From Opisthorchis felineus (lineage: Eukaryota; Platyhelminthes; Trematoda; Opisthorchiida; Opisthorchiidae): a stretch of DNA of 64,000 bases. Under the pieces are notes generated by a model. It made no database searches. It was not told the origin of the DNA and worked only from the letters and a program-made list of their open reading frames with translations. The stretch lies in NCBI GenBank assembly GCA_004794785.1, contig SJOL01007024.1:561167-625166 (forward strand), given 5' to 3'. Every line of letters starts with the position of its first letter. Positions within the stretch are counted from its first letter, which is position 1. Shown in pieces: positions 1 through 12,500 of the stretch. A program made the position numbers and the translations under genes.

Positions 1-82
1 CTGTATGCAGCGAGTAAGGCGACCCGGCTGATGGCACCATGCGACGGCCGATGTGGCATGAGTTTACTTGTATATGCGCGAT

Positions 83-427
83 TCATGGTTGTACGTGGGC
101 TGGGATACTGTCAGGGTGCCCACACCTAGACAGGAGGACGATTAGAGTCCTCAACCAAAGCTTTTGGCTCAAAAGCCTAACCACAAGGCAGCGGGTTTTT
201 TTTGCGGGAAATGTAAATGCATTGCCATTTCTACGGAACAAGTCGCCGCATGTTCCAACCCCCAACCTGGAGGGCCAGGAGACTGTTTGTCAGATCTCTA
301 ACCATTGACCAACGTGGTATGAGGGACTCTGAGTGTCGCGGGGACACCCCCCCCCCAGTATAGCTCAATGGGTCGCTGAGGTGCGCAATCTGTCACACGG
401 TAAGGTCCAGTCTCTTCGTGACGGATC
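83..427 (+). repeat. Left arm of a large inverted repeat
   Basis: This arm matches, in reverse complement and with moderate divergence, the segment at about 1487-1829. Shared landmarks are the GGGCTGGGATACTGTCAGGG block near 108, the ACCTAGACAGGAGGACGATT block near 124, and the TAGCTCAATGGGTCGCTGAGG block near 361. The last resembles a tRNA A box, so the arms may be two opposed copies of a tRNA-related SINE (inference). No coding potential is seen. Confidence 0.75.
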
Positions 428-974
428 CGAATAGATGCTTTATTCACCTGAAGTCTGACAGTTCGTCGGGTGGTATTGTGCCCTTGACCAGGAAGAATAC
501 GTGTCCGACCTCCGAACAATCTTAGGGTGCTGCTCGAGATCCAGCGTCTAGGTCTAGTTGGTTGAACCATTCCACAAGCGAAGTGCCCAGCATCTTGATG
601 TGTTGCGGACAGTACTTCTTAATAAGAGCCAACAAAAAGACGTCTTGTCCGAAAGGGACTTCATTAGGTGGTTCTGGTAGGCTTGCTTCGCATCAGGGTC
701 CGAGAGCTTCTCAATAGCCAGGCGAGGTGTGTACATCTTGCGCGCTCCTGAAAAGCGTAACGTGACGAAGCAAAGAACAAGCGCGTGGTCCGAATCCACA
801 ATTGGTGTTCCAGGGTGAGCGACAGACAGTAGTTAACCCACCTATAGCTAGTGGCGATGTGGTCTATCAGTTTTGGAGGATTACCTGCATGCAGGGCGCA
901 CCCTGTGGCGAAGCGGCTTTGGTTGTTTCGGTAGTTGGGACTGCACAGCAGCAGTCTGTGTTCATGTTCTACTG
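428..974. other. Spacer between inverted-repeat arms, no gene seen
   Basis: This is unique-looking sequence inside the inverted repeat. Overlapping open frames on both strands show no family resemblance and no splice context. I see no functional element here. Confidence 0.4.
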
Positions 975-1134
975 GGTAGAGTGCGAATTTACTGGCCAGA
1001 GGGCCCGTGCTCCGAACCCGACCTCTGCTACTCGACGTCTCCTGTCTAGGCTTGGGCAACTTGGCAGTATCCTAGCCCTCTTGCTTCCTTCGGGTGGCAT
1101 GGCAGCTAGGCACCGAAAGGGTGTTACAGCTTAA
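975..1134 (+). mobile_element. tRNA-derived SINE, family A, copy 1
   Basis: A slightly diverged head (GGGTAGAGTGCGAATTTACT) and B box region (CTCCGAACCC) are followed by the family A body: CTGTCTAGGCTTGGGCAAC, the CCTTCGGGTGGCATGGCAG block and the terminal CACCGAAAGGGTGTTACAG. It ends in a short A-rich tract. It lies inside the large inverted repeat. Confidence 0.8.
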
Positions 1135-1486
1135 AAAAACGAAGACGCGGCGGGCGTTCGTCGTTGTCCGTGCGTCTCGACTCCAGTCCAAGACGATCAC
1201 CCAACTGAGCCTCAACAGCGCTAAGTCTACTGCGCGCGCATCCATAAGTACCACCGCGATACAACTACTTGCGCATTCATGTCCACGACAACCACAACAA
1301 CATCTGGGGTCTTAGCCCACCGCAACAAGGCGCTCGAAGTGTTGTGAAAGTTGTCTTTGAGTGTATCAGGGTTACAATCTGTTGGGGCGTAAGCCGATAC
1401 GATGACAGGCAGCGATCATCAGTGCGTTTACGTGATGCCCTTACAGACGTTGCCAAATGAACTGCACGGAGGCAATTGTCAACGGT

Positions 1487-1829
1487 CTATCACGAAGAGA
1501 CTGAACCTTACCGTGGTGTGACGGTTTGCGCACCTCAGCGACCGACTGAGCTATACTGGGGGGAGTGTCTCCGCGACACTCACAGAGTCTCTCATACCAC
1601 GTTGGTCAATGGTTAGAGGTCTGACAGACAGTTTCCTGGTCCTCCAGGTTTGGGGTCGGAACTTGTGGCAACTTGTTCCGTAGAAATGGTAATGCATTTA
1701 CATTTCTCGCCAAACACCGCTGCCTTGCGGTCAGGCTTTTGAGCCGAAGGCTTTGGTTGAGGACCTTAATCGTCCTCCTGTCTAGGTGTGGGCGCCCTGA
1801 CAGTATCCCAGCCCACGTACAACCATGAT
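1487..1829 (-). repeat. Right arm of the large inverted repeat
   Basis: Reverse complement of 83-427 with scattered substitutions. The arms are about 345 bp each with a spacer of about 1.06 kb. The divergence suggests two independent insertions in opposite orientation, or an old foldback element, rather than a recent duplication. Confidence 0.75.
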
Positions 1830-1843
1830 ACCTACGTCTAACA

Positions 1844-1920
1844 ATAAACTTATGTACGGCAGCGAAGCATCGATATTGAACACTGATGTCACGCTGTCGG
1901 TGATGATGATGATGATGAAC
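1844..1920 (+). mobile_element. LINE 3'-end remnant with TGA repeat tail
   Basis: The stretch TACGGCAGCGAAGCATCGAT followed by GAACACTGATG and ending in GATGATGATGATGATGA resembles the 3' end of the minus-strand LINE fragment at about 24,900-24,965, and in reverse the segment at 5318-5390. Short TGA-type tails are typical of RTE-clade LINEs. The identification rests on these three related ends. Confidence 0.45.
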
Positions 1921-1991
1921 TGTCAGCGAGCAGCCGTTCGGTCAGAGACCCTTCAGCTCGGTCACTTAGGACCCAGCCCCGTCATATCAAC

Positions 1992-2092
1992 TCCTCCTAC
2001 CTAGGCTTGGGCAACCTGGCAGTATCGCAGCCCTCGTGCTTCTTTTGGTTGCATGGCTGCTCAACATTGAAAGGGTGTTACAACTGAACGAT
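1992..2092 (+). mobile_element. SINE family A, copy 2 (5' truncated)
   Basis: Only the body is present: CCTAGGCTTGGGCAACCTGG through the terminal GAAAGGGTGTTACAACTGAA. The tRNA-like head is missing, consistent with 5' truncation. Confidence 0.75.
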
Positions 2093-2179
2093 TTTTTTAT
2101 GCCGATCGCTTCGAGGGACTGTCTCCCTGGCTTCCTTAAAAATAAGCCTTGAAGGTTGAGTGAACTCATCTGGGATGTG

Positions 2180-3500
2180 AGCACATTCTCTGTATTAGAG
2201 CCATAAATGGAACCCTAAATTCTATCCTGTATATGTTTTACCCCGAGGTGGGATGCACTGTCAACATCCTCTTACGGCAGGTGCTTAAGCATCGCCACAG
2301 AAAAAGCGACCTGAAGTTTGCTCAAGCTTGCTGTCAAGGCAACCAGGAAGCTCATTTCTGTACGACAGCGTGGTTCAGCGCTAAAAATGATCATGTGCTG
2401 TCTCTGCGGGACCAAAATAATCCAGCCGATGTGAATTTGTGACGTCAACTGCTTCTGGTCTTTGAGCCGACCTGTAATCTGATGGAATTTCGGTGATTCA
2501 TCCCTGTTAGCTGATCCAACCAAGCCAAACCTGCATCTTTTTGGTATGCATGCTGCCATGAACTGGCTGAAACGAGGTGGCCATATTCAATGCGACGTAA
2601 TATATAACATATAACATAACATAGTATACATTCATGTGATGGTGGTATTAGTTGCCGAGGCTGGGGCCTTATGACATGTGGCAGTATCCAAGAGTGAAAG
2701 TACACGTCTGTTCGCTCTTGTTGCGCCAATTTCTTACGTTTGCTGCTGTGTTTACATGCTATACTCGTAGTCACTGACTTGGCCTGCTCTTTGAATAATA
2801 GGTCAGAACGCATAAGCCTTGCACAGTAGTATGGTTGACCACGCTTCGGCTGCTTTACTGGTCACAAAATAATGGCACCGAATGAACGAGAGTAAGCGGT
2901 ATGTGCGTTAGGTGCCGGATGACCGGGGAAGGAAGGCCTAGTGGGAGTTTCGACGGGAACATTTTTATGAAGCCCGCAGTTGCTGTAAGGCGATCATGCC
3001 TCTAGTACATTTGTCAGCATAACGGTGTGATTTTGCAGATGATAAGGTGGGACTTTATAAGGTTCTTTTGTGTGAAATCTTGTTAAGAGATGCCATAATA
3101 CCCCATTAGCTTCGTTCCGTTTCTTATTATCTGGTGTTATCCCAAATGTGTTGATATTTGCTCGTACTCTCGGTCAAGTCGATTCTTCCCGCACTGACAC
3201 CGATCGGACAACTCTATGACTGTTATTTGTTCTAGGGAACCATCGTACACATACGTATTTTTATCTGATCCTCTTTGTTTCGATTAAATGACAGTTGTTT
3301 TCTCGGCGTATGACGATGCATTAGCAACGCATCATAGTTTGACACAGATGGCTGTCCACAATGTTACTTTGAACTAGGGGCCTGTTATGGCCTTTTTAAG
3401 CCGTGTTCTTTAGCGATTTCATATCAAATCGTACACTAGCCTACCCATTCTCCTCGGCACCTCACGAATCAGTTGACATGTATCTTTGTTTGTTATTGCT
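2180..3500. other. Presumed NOC2L intron, no element recognised
   Basis: This stretch lies upstream of the first recognised NOC2L exon. I looked for the conserved amino-terminal NOC2 region (the DPEF-type motif and the segment before the core domain) and did not find it. The open frames here have no resemblance to known proteins. Confidence 0.4.
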
Positions 3501-3517
3501 TTGCAATTTCTAATCAG

Positions 3518-3792
3518 TAATGTCTGAGGCCAGCATAAATACGAGTCACCTGTACGATAACGTCGGTGCTGATACTGTTCCGTTATACGTTTTCAGCTCG
3601 CATTGGACACTGTTTGCTGACTTGGAGAAGCCGTGGAACCATGTCTATGGTAAACCGTATTTCGCTATCACCTATATCTTTCAGCCAATGTTGAAGACAT
3701 TGCTAAAGGATGCCACACCAGACCTTAGAAAAATTGGTCATGCTTTGCCAAAACTGATGAGGCATCTGAAACTGCAGAAATTATTTTTCAAG
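3518..3792 (+). CDS. NOC2L: NOC2L exon a (start uncertain)
   Basis: The reliable part runs from [10 protein letters not shown] through [12 protein letters not shown] and aligns by spacing with the human stretch from the conserved W to the K before the VW motif (53 versus 54 residues by my count). The donor is AAG|GTACAA in phase 0. Two acceptors are possible: TTTCTAATCAG ending at 3517, preceded by a pyrimidine-rich tract, or TACGTTTTCAG ending at 3596. The ATG at 3520 is probably internal and not the true start. Confidence 0.8.
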
Positions 3793-6512
3793 GTACAAAT
3801 TGATTTTGCGGAAATCCCCCTGACTAGCATTTTAGGTGATGACAAAAATTTGGAGTGAAGATGAAGAATCACGTCGTGTATTGGCCTTTTTAAACGTCCT
3901 TCAAGCGGTGGATATCGCTCCCGAGTGTATGTCTTTGTGCATTAAGGTTTGTTTGTTCCCTTTTGCATACGGTACGTTTGTTGGATAGACAATGTTTGCT
4001 GCATTTGTTCGGAATTCCAAATTTGTGTTCGGTGGGTCAATCGCGGCCATCAATTTTATGCGGCTGTCTTTGCTTGAGCTGTTCTCGAAGAACTTGGACG
4101 AAGCCTATCTTCATGCGTTTGTTTATATTCGCCAATTGGCCATATGTCTCCGAAAGGCACATACCTCGCATTCCAAGGTAAGTAACTGTGTTTGGTACTT
4201 TAAATGCTGCCTTTTCGATCGAATTGGGTGGTATGAGACAGAAGGCGATAATAAGCTGCTTGGAGGTCGTTCAGCTGTAACACCCTTTCGGTGCCTAGCT
4301 GCCATGCCACCCGAAGGAAGCACAAGGGATGGGATACTGTCAAGTTTCCCAAGCCTAGACAGGAGCAGTGGAGATGCAGAAGTTTGGTTCGAACCACGGA
4401 CCTTTCGGTCAGTAAATTCGCGCTCTAACTACTGAGCCATCTCTTCCCCGAAAAATGGGTTCGTTGCTTGGATGAGACCTTATCGAACCCTTTTTGGTCT
4501 GTAACATCAACACTTCTTGGGATGGAACCAGAGAAGCCACTAGCTGAAAATAAGACCAATGGTGGACTGGTTTCGATGAACGAGTTTCTGACTAACAGAA
4601 GCAAATCACATTTGTAATATTAGGTTGTCACCGGGCCCAAAAATCTCAAACAGACGCGGCGTTTTGTCCTCATTGTGACTCATCTGGTGGGCGTAGCGAT
4701 GTCGCACACGCGATCCTTTAGTTAACGCCTCCAGATTGTTACTCTCCCAAACGCGCGTTTGCACAGCTGGCAGATTTGATGCAGCCAACTGTTGACAAAT
4801 CGTCAGAGTGCTCCCTCTGATCACTCATTGGTACTTGTGTAAGACATGATAATTACCAAATCATGGGTTTGGTGTTTGGCCACATGTTTATAGTAAACAC
4901 GTTCGAATTATGATATTCAAAATGTCTGCCTAAATCTACAGCTGGCTACACCAGGACTCGCACCGAAAGCACACGTGTTTTGCATACTAACAAATGAGGC
5001 TGTATTGTTGCAAACATTTTCGGCAAGCTGCCTACACCAAACAGTTTATTCGGTTTTCGTGGTATTGTTTGTCAAAGTACGTTTCTCTCAGCCACAAATC
5101 TGTAGACTGAATGATATTTCTTGCCATCGATTTCTTTCTACCATATTCAGTCTTCACTCTGCTTTCTGTACGAGTTTAACTGTCGTCAGGAGAATCCTGT
5201 GCTACATCTTTTTATCTACATAATGCTTTTTGAAGAAAAAAAACACATACCCGCCCTGAACGGTTCCTGCCTTATTCCGACTCTGTGGAATACCTATGGA
5301 ATTCATGAGCTAAATCCGGTTATCATCATCATCATCATTGACAGCAGTATCAGATGAGAACACGTGCTTCACTGCCGCAACCTGAAAAGCGTAACAGCTA
5401 ATGCCTATGTAATTTTTGAAATTAGGAATCCGAGTACACGTGGCATGAACGAAAAGACAATCTGGGGGGGGGGGGGGGGCTGAGACGAACCATCAGCCTC
5501 CTGCTTACCTGGCGGATGCTGTATTGACCATGAGGACACTTGCTATCCTTCATGATTGTGCAGTTGAACTTCACAGCCGATTCGCCACATCTCTCTCCTC
5601 TAGCGCAGTTAGTGAGCTCCCTTGTGTGACTTTCACGATGGGCCAGACGTTGATATCGTCTAAATACGTTTGTGTAACTTGTTGGAGGTATAAGGGGATT
5701 CGGTGAATCATGAAATGAAAAGTCCCAGTGTACGTAGCACAAACGAAGAAGAACGCTTGGAGCCCCTGTACTTCGTTTAGTTGCCTGCTATTCTTTCTAG
5801 ATACGATAGCCTCTCCATGAGAGGTTTCTCAGAAGAGAGACTACTCTCTGGGACTGCGAAACTTTTTTTTTTGGGGGGGGGAGCAGGTCCACGCTTCTAT
5901 TCGAAGACCTGTCCACTGAAAAATAAAGACAGGCTGTAAGCCACGGATGAGAGATGGCTTAGCGGTTAGAACGCGAATTTACTGTCCGGAAGGTCCGTGG
6001 TTCGAACCCGACCTCTGCCTCTCGACTTACCCTAAGCTAAGCTTGGGCAACCTGACAGCATCTCAGCCCTCGTGCTTCTTTCAAGTGGCATGGCAGCTAG
6101 ACACCAAAAGGGTGTTACGGCTGAACGAATAATAATATAATATGATGTAAGTCACGGAACACAGGGGTTCTAAACACTCCAACTAGTTTTCATCTATTCT
6201 AGCTCCGTAGGATCCAAGCCGTCTCTACTGATCGAAGATGTTTCATTTCATTCGTTGCCCATTCATGAATGCCGAAAGATCCACTTCGAGTTTTCGGTTT
6301 GTTCCCTCATGTTTGTAGTGCTATCGGGTATGGATTTCCTCTGTCTTTCTTTTCATCAAATTCGCTATTGACTATGATGAATGTTTCTTCAGGACCTGTT
6401 TCTTCGGACCAGATCCTGTAGAAATTGAATCCGTCCTAACTGATCCCGGCGCCTGATTTGTCATGTGGAATTAAACCGAAGCATCAGGCTTGCATATGAA
6501 CCAATCACCAGC

Positions 6513-6560
<48 letters not shown>

Positions 6561-9500
6561 ACAGATATCCACACTGACTGAGTGTCAATCGCGGTTTTTT
6601 AAAGATTGATCTCCCCTGGTAGCTGCACAGATTTCTTCGGGTTAACGAAGGGCAAAATCGCCTTTTGTGCTGGGAAGGTCGGTGCGGCTTTTGTTAACCG
6701 GCGGATCCGCCGCTGCGTCAGCTTGTTCGTTACGGAAACGGTAAATCTCGTCCTGCTTCCTAAGGCCGATCGAGGGAGAACATACAATATTCGACAACCG
6801 TGCTTCTGAACATTGGATCAACAATGCTGTGGAACGCCAACTGGTTTGCAAAGAAGCAATCCACCAGCGATTACTGAGCAAACCATACTGCGCAGATTGT
6901 GTACAACCCTCGCGTGTCATAAGACTAGCTCTTGTTTACTATCTAGTGGTGAATGGAGACGACTTGGTGTTGTCAGACTTGGCAACTAAGCCTTAGGATT
7001 CTACTATGCAGATGTACGTCGCGGGACATGAATTCTCACTGTGTGTATACTCTCGTAGCGATCCCACCTCCGTTCTCATGACTGAATCAGAGTGGCTTTG
7101 CGTGTGTAGTTTTGTACACTCTGTTTGACTTATTTTCTACAAACGGGACTTCACCAGCTGGGATCGCTCTTTTATTAGAGGACCTGGGTCGATCTGGTCG
7201 TGATCAGACTTGTTTTGTGTATGAGTTACGCACATTTTCCAAACCGCTTCTCTACTCTCGCAGTAGCTAGTCGAAGTCACATGAAGGTCACACAGATCAC
7301 CTAAAATCGTGAGAAAAGAGAACCGATTTCACACGTAGATCGGTTGACTATTTGTGGTTACCACAATGATCCCTTGCCGTCTGTTTTTTGTTGGCATATA
7401 GGAAGACTTGCAGGCCGTACAGAACTGGCAGTTTGTCAACAGCTTCCAACTATGGTCCGAGTTTGTTGCCAAATATCACACCTCTCACAAACTGATTCGG
7501 TCGCTGATTCATCCTCTTGTGCAGCTGCTTATTGGCACAGTACGGTGAGTTTCTACAGTGATCTTATTCGTGAGTAATGTTCAGATATATCACATAAAAA
7601 TCTGGCTGTAATTTTCCAAGACATGGTAGAGCATTCCACAGTTCGAATGGGCCATTTTATAAGTCGTCACTCGAGGTGACGGTCTATACCGAGTCGCGTG
7701 ACTGAACTGTGTTATTGAAAGTGGGGCTAAGTGCGCGTTAATCGCGTCGCTAATCCACCGCTTGGGGGCACACATTATTGCAGTCGACCACTAACCAGAA
7801 GGTTATTGTCCGCTTCTCTCTAGCGGTTCGTAAGGTAGGCGATGCTGATCATTCACGGCAAAGGTGAAACAGCTCTACCGTGCACTTCGGCATGGAATTA
7901 CTTCACTTGGTGGATGAAATCTCATTCGAAACTTCCAGACTTCCTCAGTGCCTTCAAGCCCAAAGGATTAATGCGGGAATGCATGGAGTTGTGCCGCTGT
8001 AGTGTATCAAGAATCTCAGTTTTCAGAATAGCCCAGGCTGTTATATTCGCACTAATTCCCTATTCTGGTCGGGCTTTTGATCTGTGCTTTGTATCGAGTA
8101 TCCTATCTGGTTTCTAGTTGAAAGATTGTTGTTCAACGGTTAGAGTGAATTTGTCCTTTTAATGGTCGGTAACTCCGAGACATTAAAGAGCAAACTCACG
8201 TGAGCGATCCTCGCTTCCCCACACATTCCGGAATTCATAGGTGGCAGAAACCGAAGTTTTCCGAACCTTAGGTGGAATTCCTGGAGAAAGAAAAGTGCAA
8301 ATTTTCGAATGTTTGCAGTCACAGACAGTTTGCAGGACCACAGAGTGGAGGGGCCATGAATTATTGTTGAGCTTCTAAGGGAAACACTCACAATCAGTCT
8401 GTGATACCAATCCATTTAAGGATATGTGGCACCCACATCATTCATTAGGTCCACCAAAGTTTATTACGGGAATCTATGGACCATGTGGATACAATGCGCA
8501 CGTTTTCGTTTGCCTTCTGGCAATCCAACTATTGGCCAGCTAGTACAATCTTTGCTCAATTGTATAATGATCGCTTCTGGATAGTAGGTTACAACTCTGG
8601 CCAGTTCTACCTCAGAGGGGTGAGTCTGGATCTCTCAGACATTGAGTTAACAGGCGGTGGCGCCGTGACAGTTGTCAGAACTTCCATCCTCAGGTTAACT
8701 CAAAATTTCGGACGTACATGTATGCGTTTTAGAATATTCTTGCGTTGTGTCAATTGTTCCCTTCCCTTCTTGCAATCAGTTGTAACTCAGGTGCAGCAAA
8801 CTTCGGACGCATGCCAGTGGTCCCCTCCCACCCCCTTTAAAGTCAGTTCACGGCAGATTTCACTTACAGATGTAAGATGAGGTCCTTCATCCTTGTCACC
8901 TGTTGCAATACATTCTTAGATTCAGGAGAAACAACATCTTGTGCGAATCGCCGTAGTTGAAATTTTTGACTTTCCACTTTGAAATGTGAGGAGCGGAGTC
9001 GGTCAGTGTCTCTGTGATATGCCTGCTTTTCACTTTGTAACATTTCTGTCCGTCCTTCGCAATTCTAGACTAAGTCCCGGTGAGCGCTGGATTCCATTAC
9101 GGTTTCATTGTGTCAGTATGCTTCACACCCTCGCCGGTGTACCAACCTTGCGTCACAACACTGACGGTGAGAAGACAGAAACGGATGTCGTCCCTTTGAC
9201 GGGTAATGCTCTGTCTCCAGCCAATCGCCTGTTAGTTCCAAGCCTATCTCTCCTGCTGGACACATTCCGCTTCGTAAATTTCAATCGTCGAGCTACGAGT
9301 GTGTCCCCTGCTCCTTTGGATCTACGTCTCCTGTTGCATTTCTCGCCAAGTCAACGAAAAGAAACTGCTTCACTGGATGCGGTGGTCAGCTGGCTGGTTG
9401 ATTTGTTGACGGAAGCCGCAGCTATTCAAGCGAACTCGGTAGCCTTCCCGGAATATGTCCTTCCACTCATCAATGAGGTATGTGTGTGTGTGTGCCATTC

Positions 9501-12500
9501 ATATGTAGGATCTTGTTGAACATTCGTTTAATGTTTTCCGTGTTGACCATGATTCACTTTCATTGCTGATGATATGCCTGAAGGACGGGCATTTGTCAGG
9601 TGTGATTCCCATCGGGCCTGCTTACCTCGGGAATATATTAGCATTGCAAGTTTTCTGTTCACTTGGACATTGTCCCTCAAGAAATGCGTCCGAACTGTTA
9701 GACCATGGGTATGCACATGAAGCTGCACAAGGAAGAATTGGACCAATATCTGGTCGTGAACTATATTGTTTCTTTTTTCAGTGAAGGGGTTCTGCAGTCT
9801 TATCGTGTAATTTTAGCTCGCAGTCTTCGAGGCGTACCAAAGCTGATCTGTCATATGGTTCAGTTGATTGTTCTTACCAACGGCATTACACATTTCGTCA
9901 TGTCGCCTAACTGCATCCTTCCATGTATGATGCTGCCTTGGAGGACAGCTAACTGACATGCTGTACAGCAGAATGCCGCCGTTTGTGTTGTTATCGACTG
10001 TCTGAGCGATAGTCACCTACTCGGTAACGACAATTAAGTTTATGGTGGTGGAATGTAGTCGTTCTATTTTCAACCAGTTTGGCTATAAATGTTTGTTAGA
10101 TGCTAGCGCCGACCAAGATATAACATCAGAAGGATTCTACTACATTGTATACTAATCACCTGCTGAACTTTATAATGGATGTGTAGTCCTGTTCCAAACG
10201 AAAGTCGATACTATTGGAACAACTTTTGCGTCCATCCGAATAACATGCCATCAACTGAAGGAAATCGCTTGCTCCGCAAGCTGGAGGTAGGATGTGGTGG
10301 TATTGGTTGGTCATGATCACTGCCGATGACAACAGTCAAATATTTCATCCAGTTATTTCTCCAGGCATTTTACCTAGACCTTATAGACCTCTTTGGCTGT
10401 ATATCAGGTGGCGGTTGATCTGTTCACCGAGCTTGGCAAGTGACTTGCGAACGTTTCATCACTGTGTGAGGAGACGTCATCAGTGCGCAGCTGCATGGGT
10501 ACTTCCTCCTTGCCTGCGTGCGTTTTTATAGCATTTGAAGATTATCTGTTACTTCCTAACGTGATTGGCTAGTTGGTACTTTGGTCCATTGGTTGGGCGC
10601 CTTCTCCAATCATAGAAAAAGCAGGAAAGCCGGATCCAAATGGATGTGTCAATTTGATTGGAGGTGTCTAACTAATAGACCAAAGTACCAACTAGCCAAT
10701 CACGTTAAGAAATAACACTTAATCTTCAAGCGCTATATAAACGCACGCAGGCAGAGATGAAGTGCCCACCCAACTGAGCGCTGATGGTGCCTACTCGTAT
10801 GGTAACGAAACGTTTGCAATTCAATTACCAAACTCGGCAAACAGATTAACAACCATCCGATCAACAACCAATAAACCCACCCGAGTTACCAATATTTCGA
10901 CTTATAGAGTTCTGCTTTATTCGGAGAATCCAGTCAACTTTTGCCTGGTCGTGAGTCACATCAGCTTACATTGGGGACCAACCAAGTGGCCAACACATCG
11001 TTGAGGCACTTAGCTTCCTACCAACAATGTCCCCGATTTTATGTGAGAACGCCTCTCAAGCATCATCATGTGCAAACGGAAACGTAGCAGCTTCTCATTT
11101 TCCATGTAGCTGGACGCATTCGGGATGGTGTAGGAAGCTCACTGCTGGGCACTGGTCGCTCACGTGCGAGTTTGCGGTTGTTCACCGTCCACATGGGTTC
11201 ATCTCATGCAAACTACACCATTCCCATTAGCAGAATGTTAGCTCGTGGGCGCTTCTAGACGCAGCCTAATCGAGTCAACCGAGCCGATCTAGGGATGCAC
11301 TGTACGCTCTATCAATTTACATCAAATCTATTCGGCATCTGTGCACTTTCCACAAGGAGGTCACTAGTGTTCATCGGTTAATCTATCAAGTAAACGCGTG
11401 GCGAACTACACGCAAAGGTCAAGCGCGTAAACGCAATGTGGCCTCTGTAGCCTAACTGGTTCCCATCCCAGGTGCTTTTTCGTTTGCACCAAATGCCTTT
11501 AAACTTCTTGTCTCAAGGTAAAGTATCTTTTCATAAACGAAACTACACATTAGGTTTCCGGAAAGACAACCAGCCTTGTGGATAGCTTCCTTTATGGAAA
11601 TTTACTGCAATATCTCGAATATCGTACCAACTGAAACACGAGGCGGCCTTTGCGCAGCACATTCGGTTGAAGAATATCATAAACGAGAGATTCGGTTGAG
11701 TCGTCTCCCGTGAAAACCAAATTGATTTGCAAATGAGTGTATTTGTCCAAATCAGTCCAATTTGGGTTCAAGTAGAAAATAAGGTTGACAGAAACTCGGG
11801 GACTGTGCCTACCTGATGAGCCCCAAGAAGGGCGAAACCGGTCGTGGGTTGTCGAAGAGTTTCCAGCAGCCTTGTGAGTAGCTTCCTTTATGGAAATCTA
11901 CCGCAATGTCTCGAATATCGTACCAACTGAAACATGAGGCGGCCTTTGTGCAGCACATTCAGTTGAGAGGAACTCAGCTGGGTTTCAGATGATTCCCCCG
12001 TGAAGACCACATTGGTATGCAAATGAGTGTAACTGTCGAGCTGTTGTTGTTTACTCGCTTGTCGAGCACCGATGAAGAACAGACCACATGAAGCTCGTAC
12101 AGTTATTTTTGTCAATTTTGAATATTGATCTTTCCAAATAGGTTTGCGTCGGCTAAGTAAGAAAGTTGACTCATGAACCTCCTCAGTAACTCCATCGTCA
12201 CGATGTCTTAGGATTTCTGCTCTTTGTTCCATCACTATAGTTGAAGCAGTTTTCACGGACATGTCGCGTGGCCGCGTTCACGAGGCAAACGAAGGCTCTC
12301 CAAGCTAAGCTGCGGGAGCATTCGGATTGGATCTGCGTACAGCGTCGTCGTGTGCGCAGTCTGGCCAATCTTGAAGAAATAGTGAGTCTAATCTTGTTCG
12401 ATGTATGTTTGATTTCGCGGGTACATCAACTAACTGGAAACATTCCCCGGATTGACTGATTCAAAGCGAAGCCACCGAACTCCCTAAGCACCTGGTGTGA

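Noticed and set aside
3520..3522. ATG at 3520 as the NOC2L start codon
   Set aside because: The family has about 200-270 residues before this point, and a plausible acceptor lies directly upstream, so the ATG is most likely internal.
5323..5339. ATC trinucleotide repeat as a simple microsatellite
   Set aside because: It is better explained as the TGA-repeat tail of an antisense LINE remnant, because the adjoining sequence matches two other LINE ends in the window.
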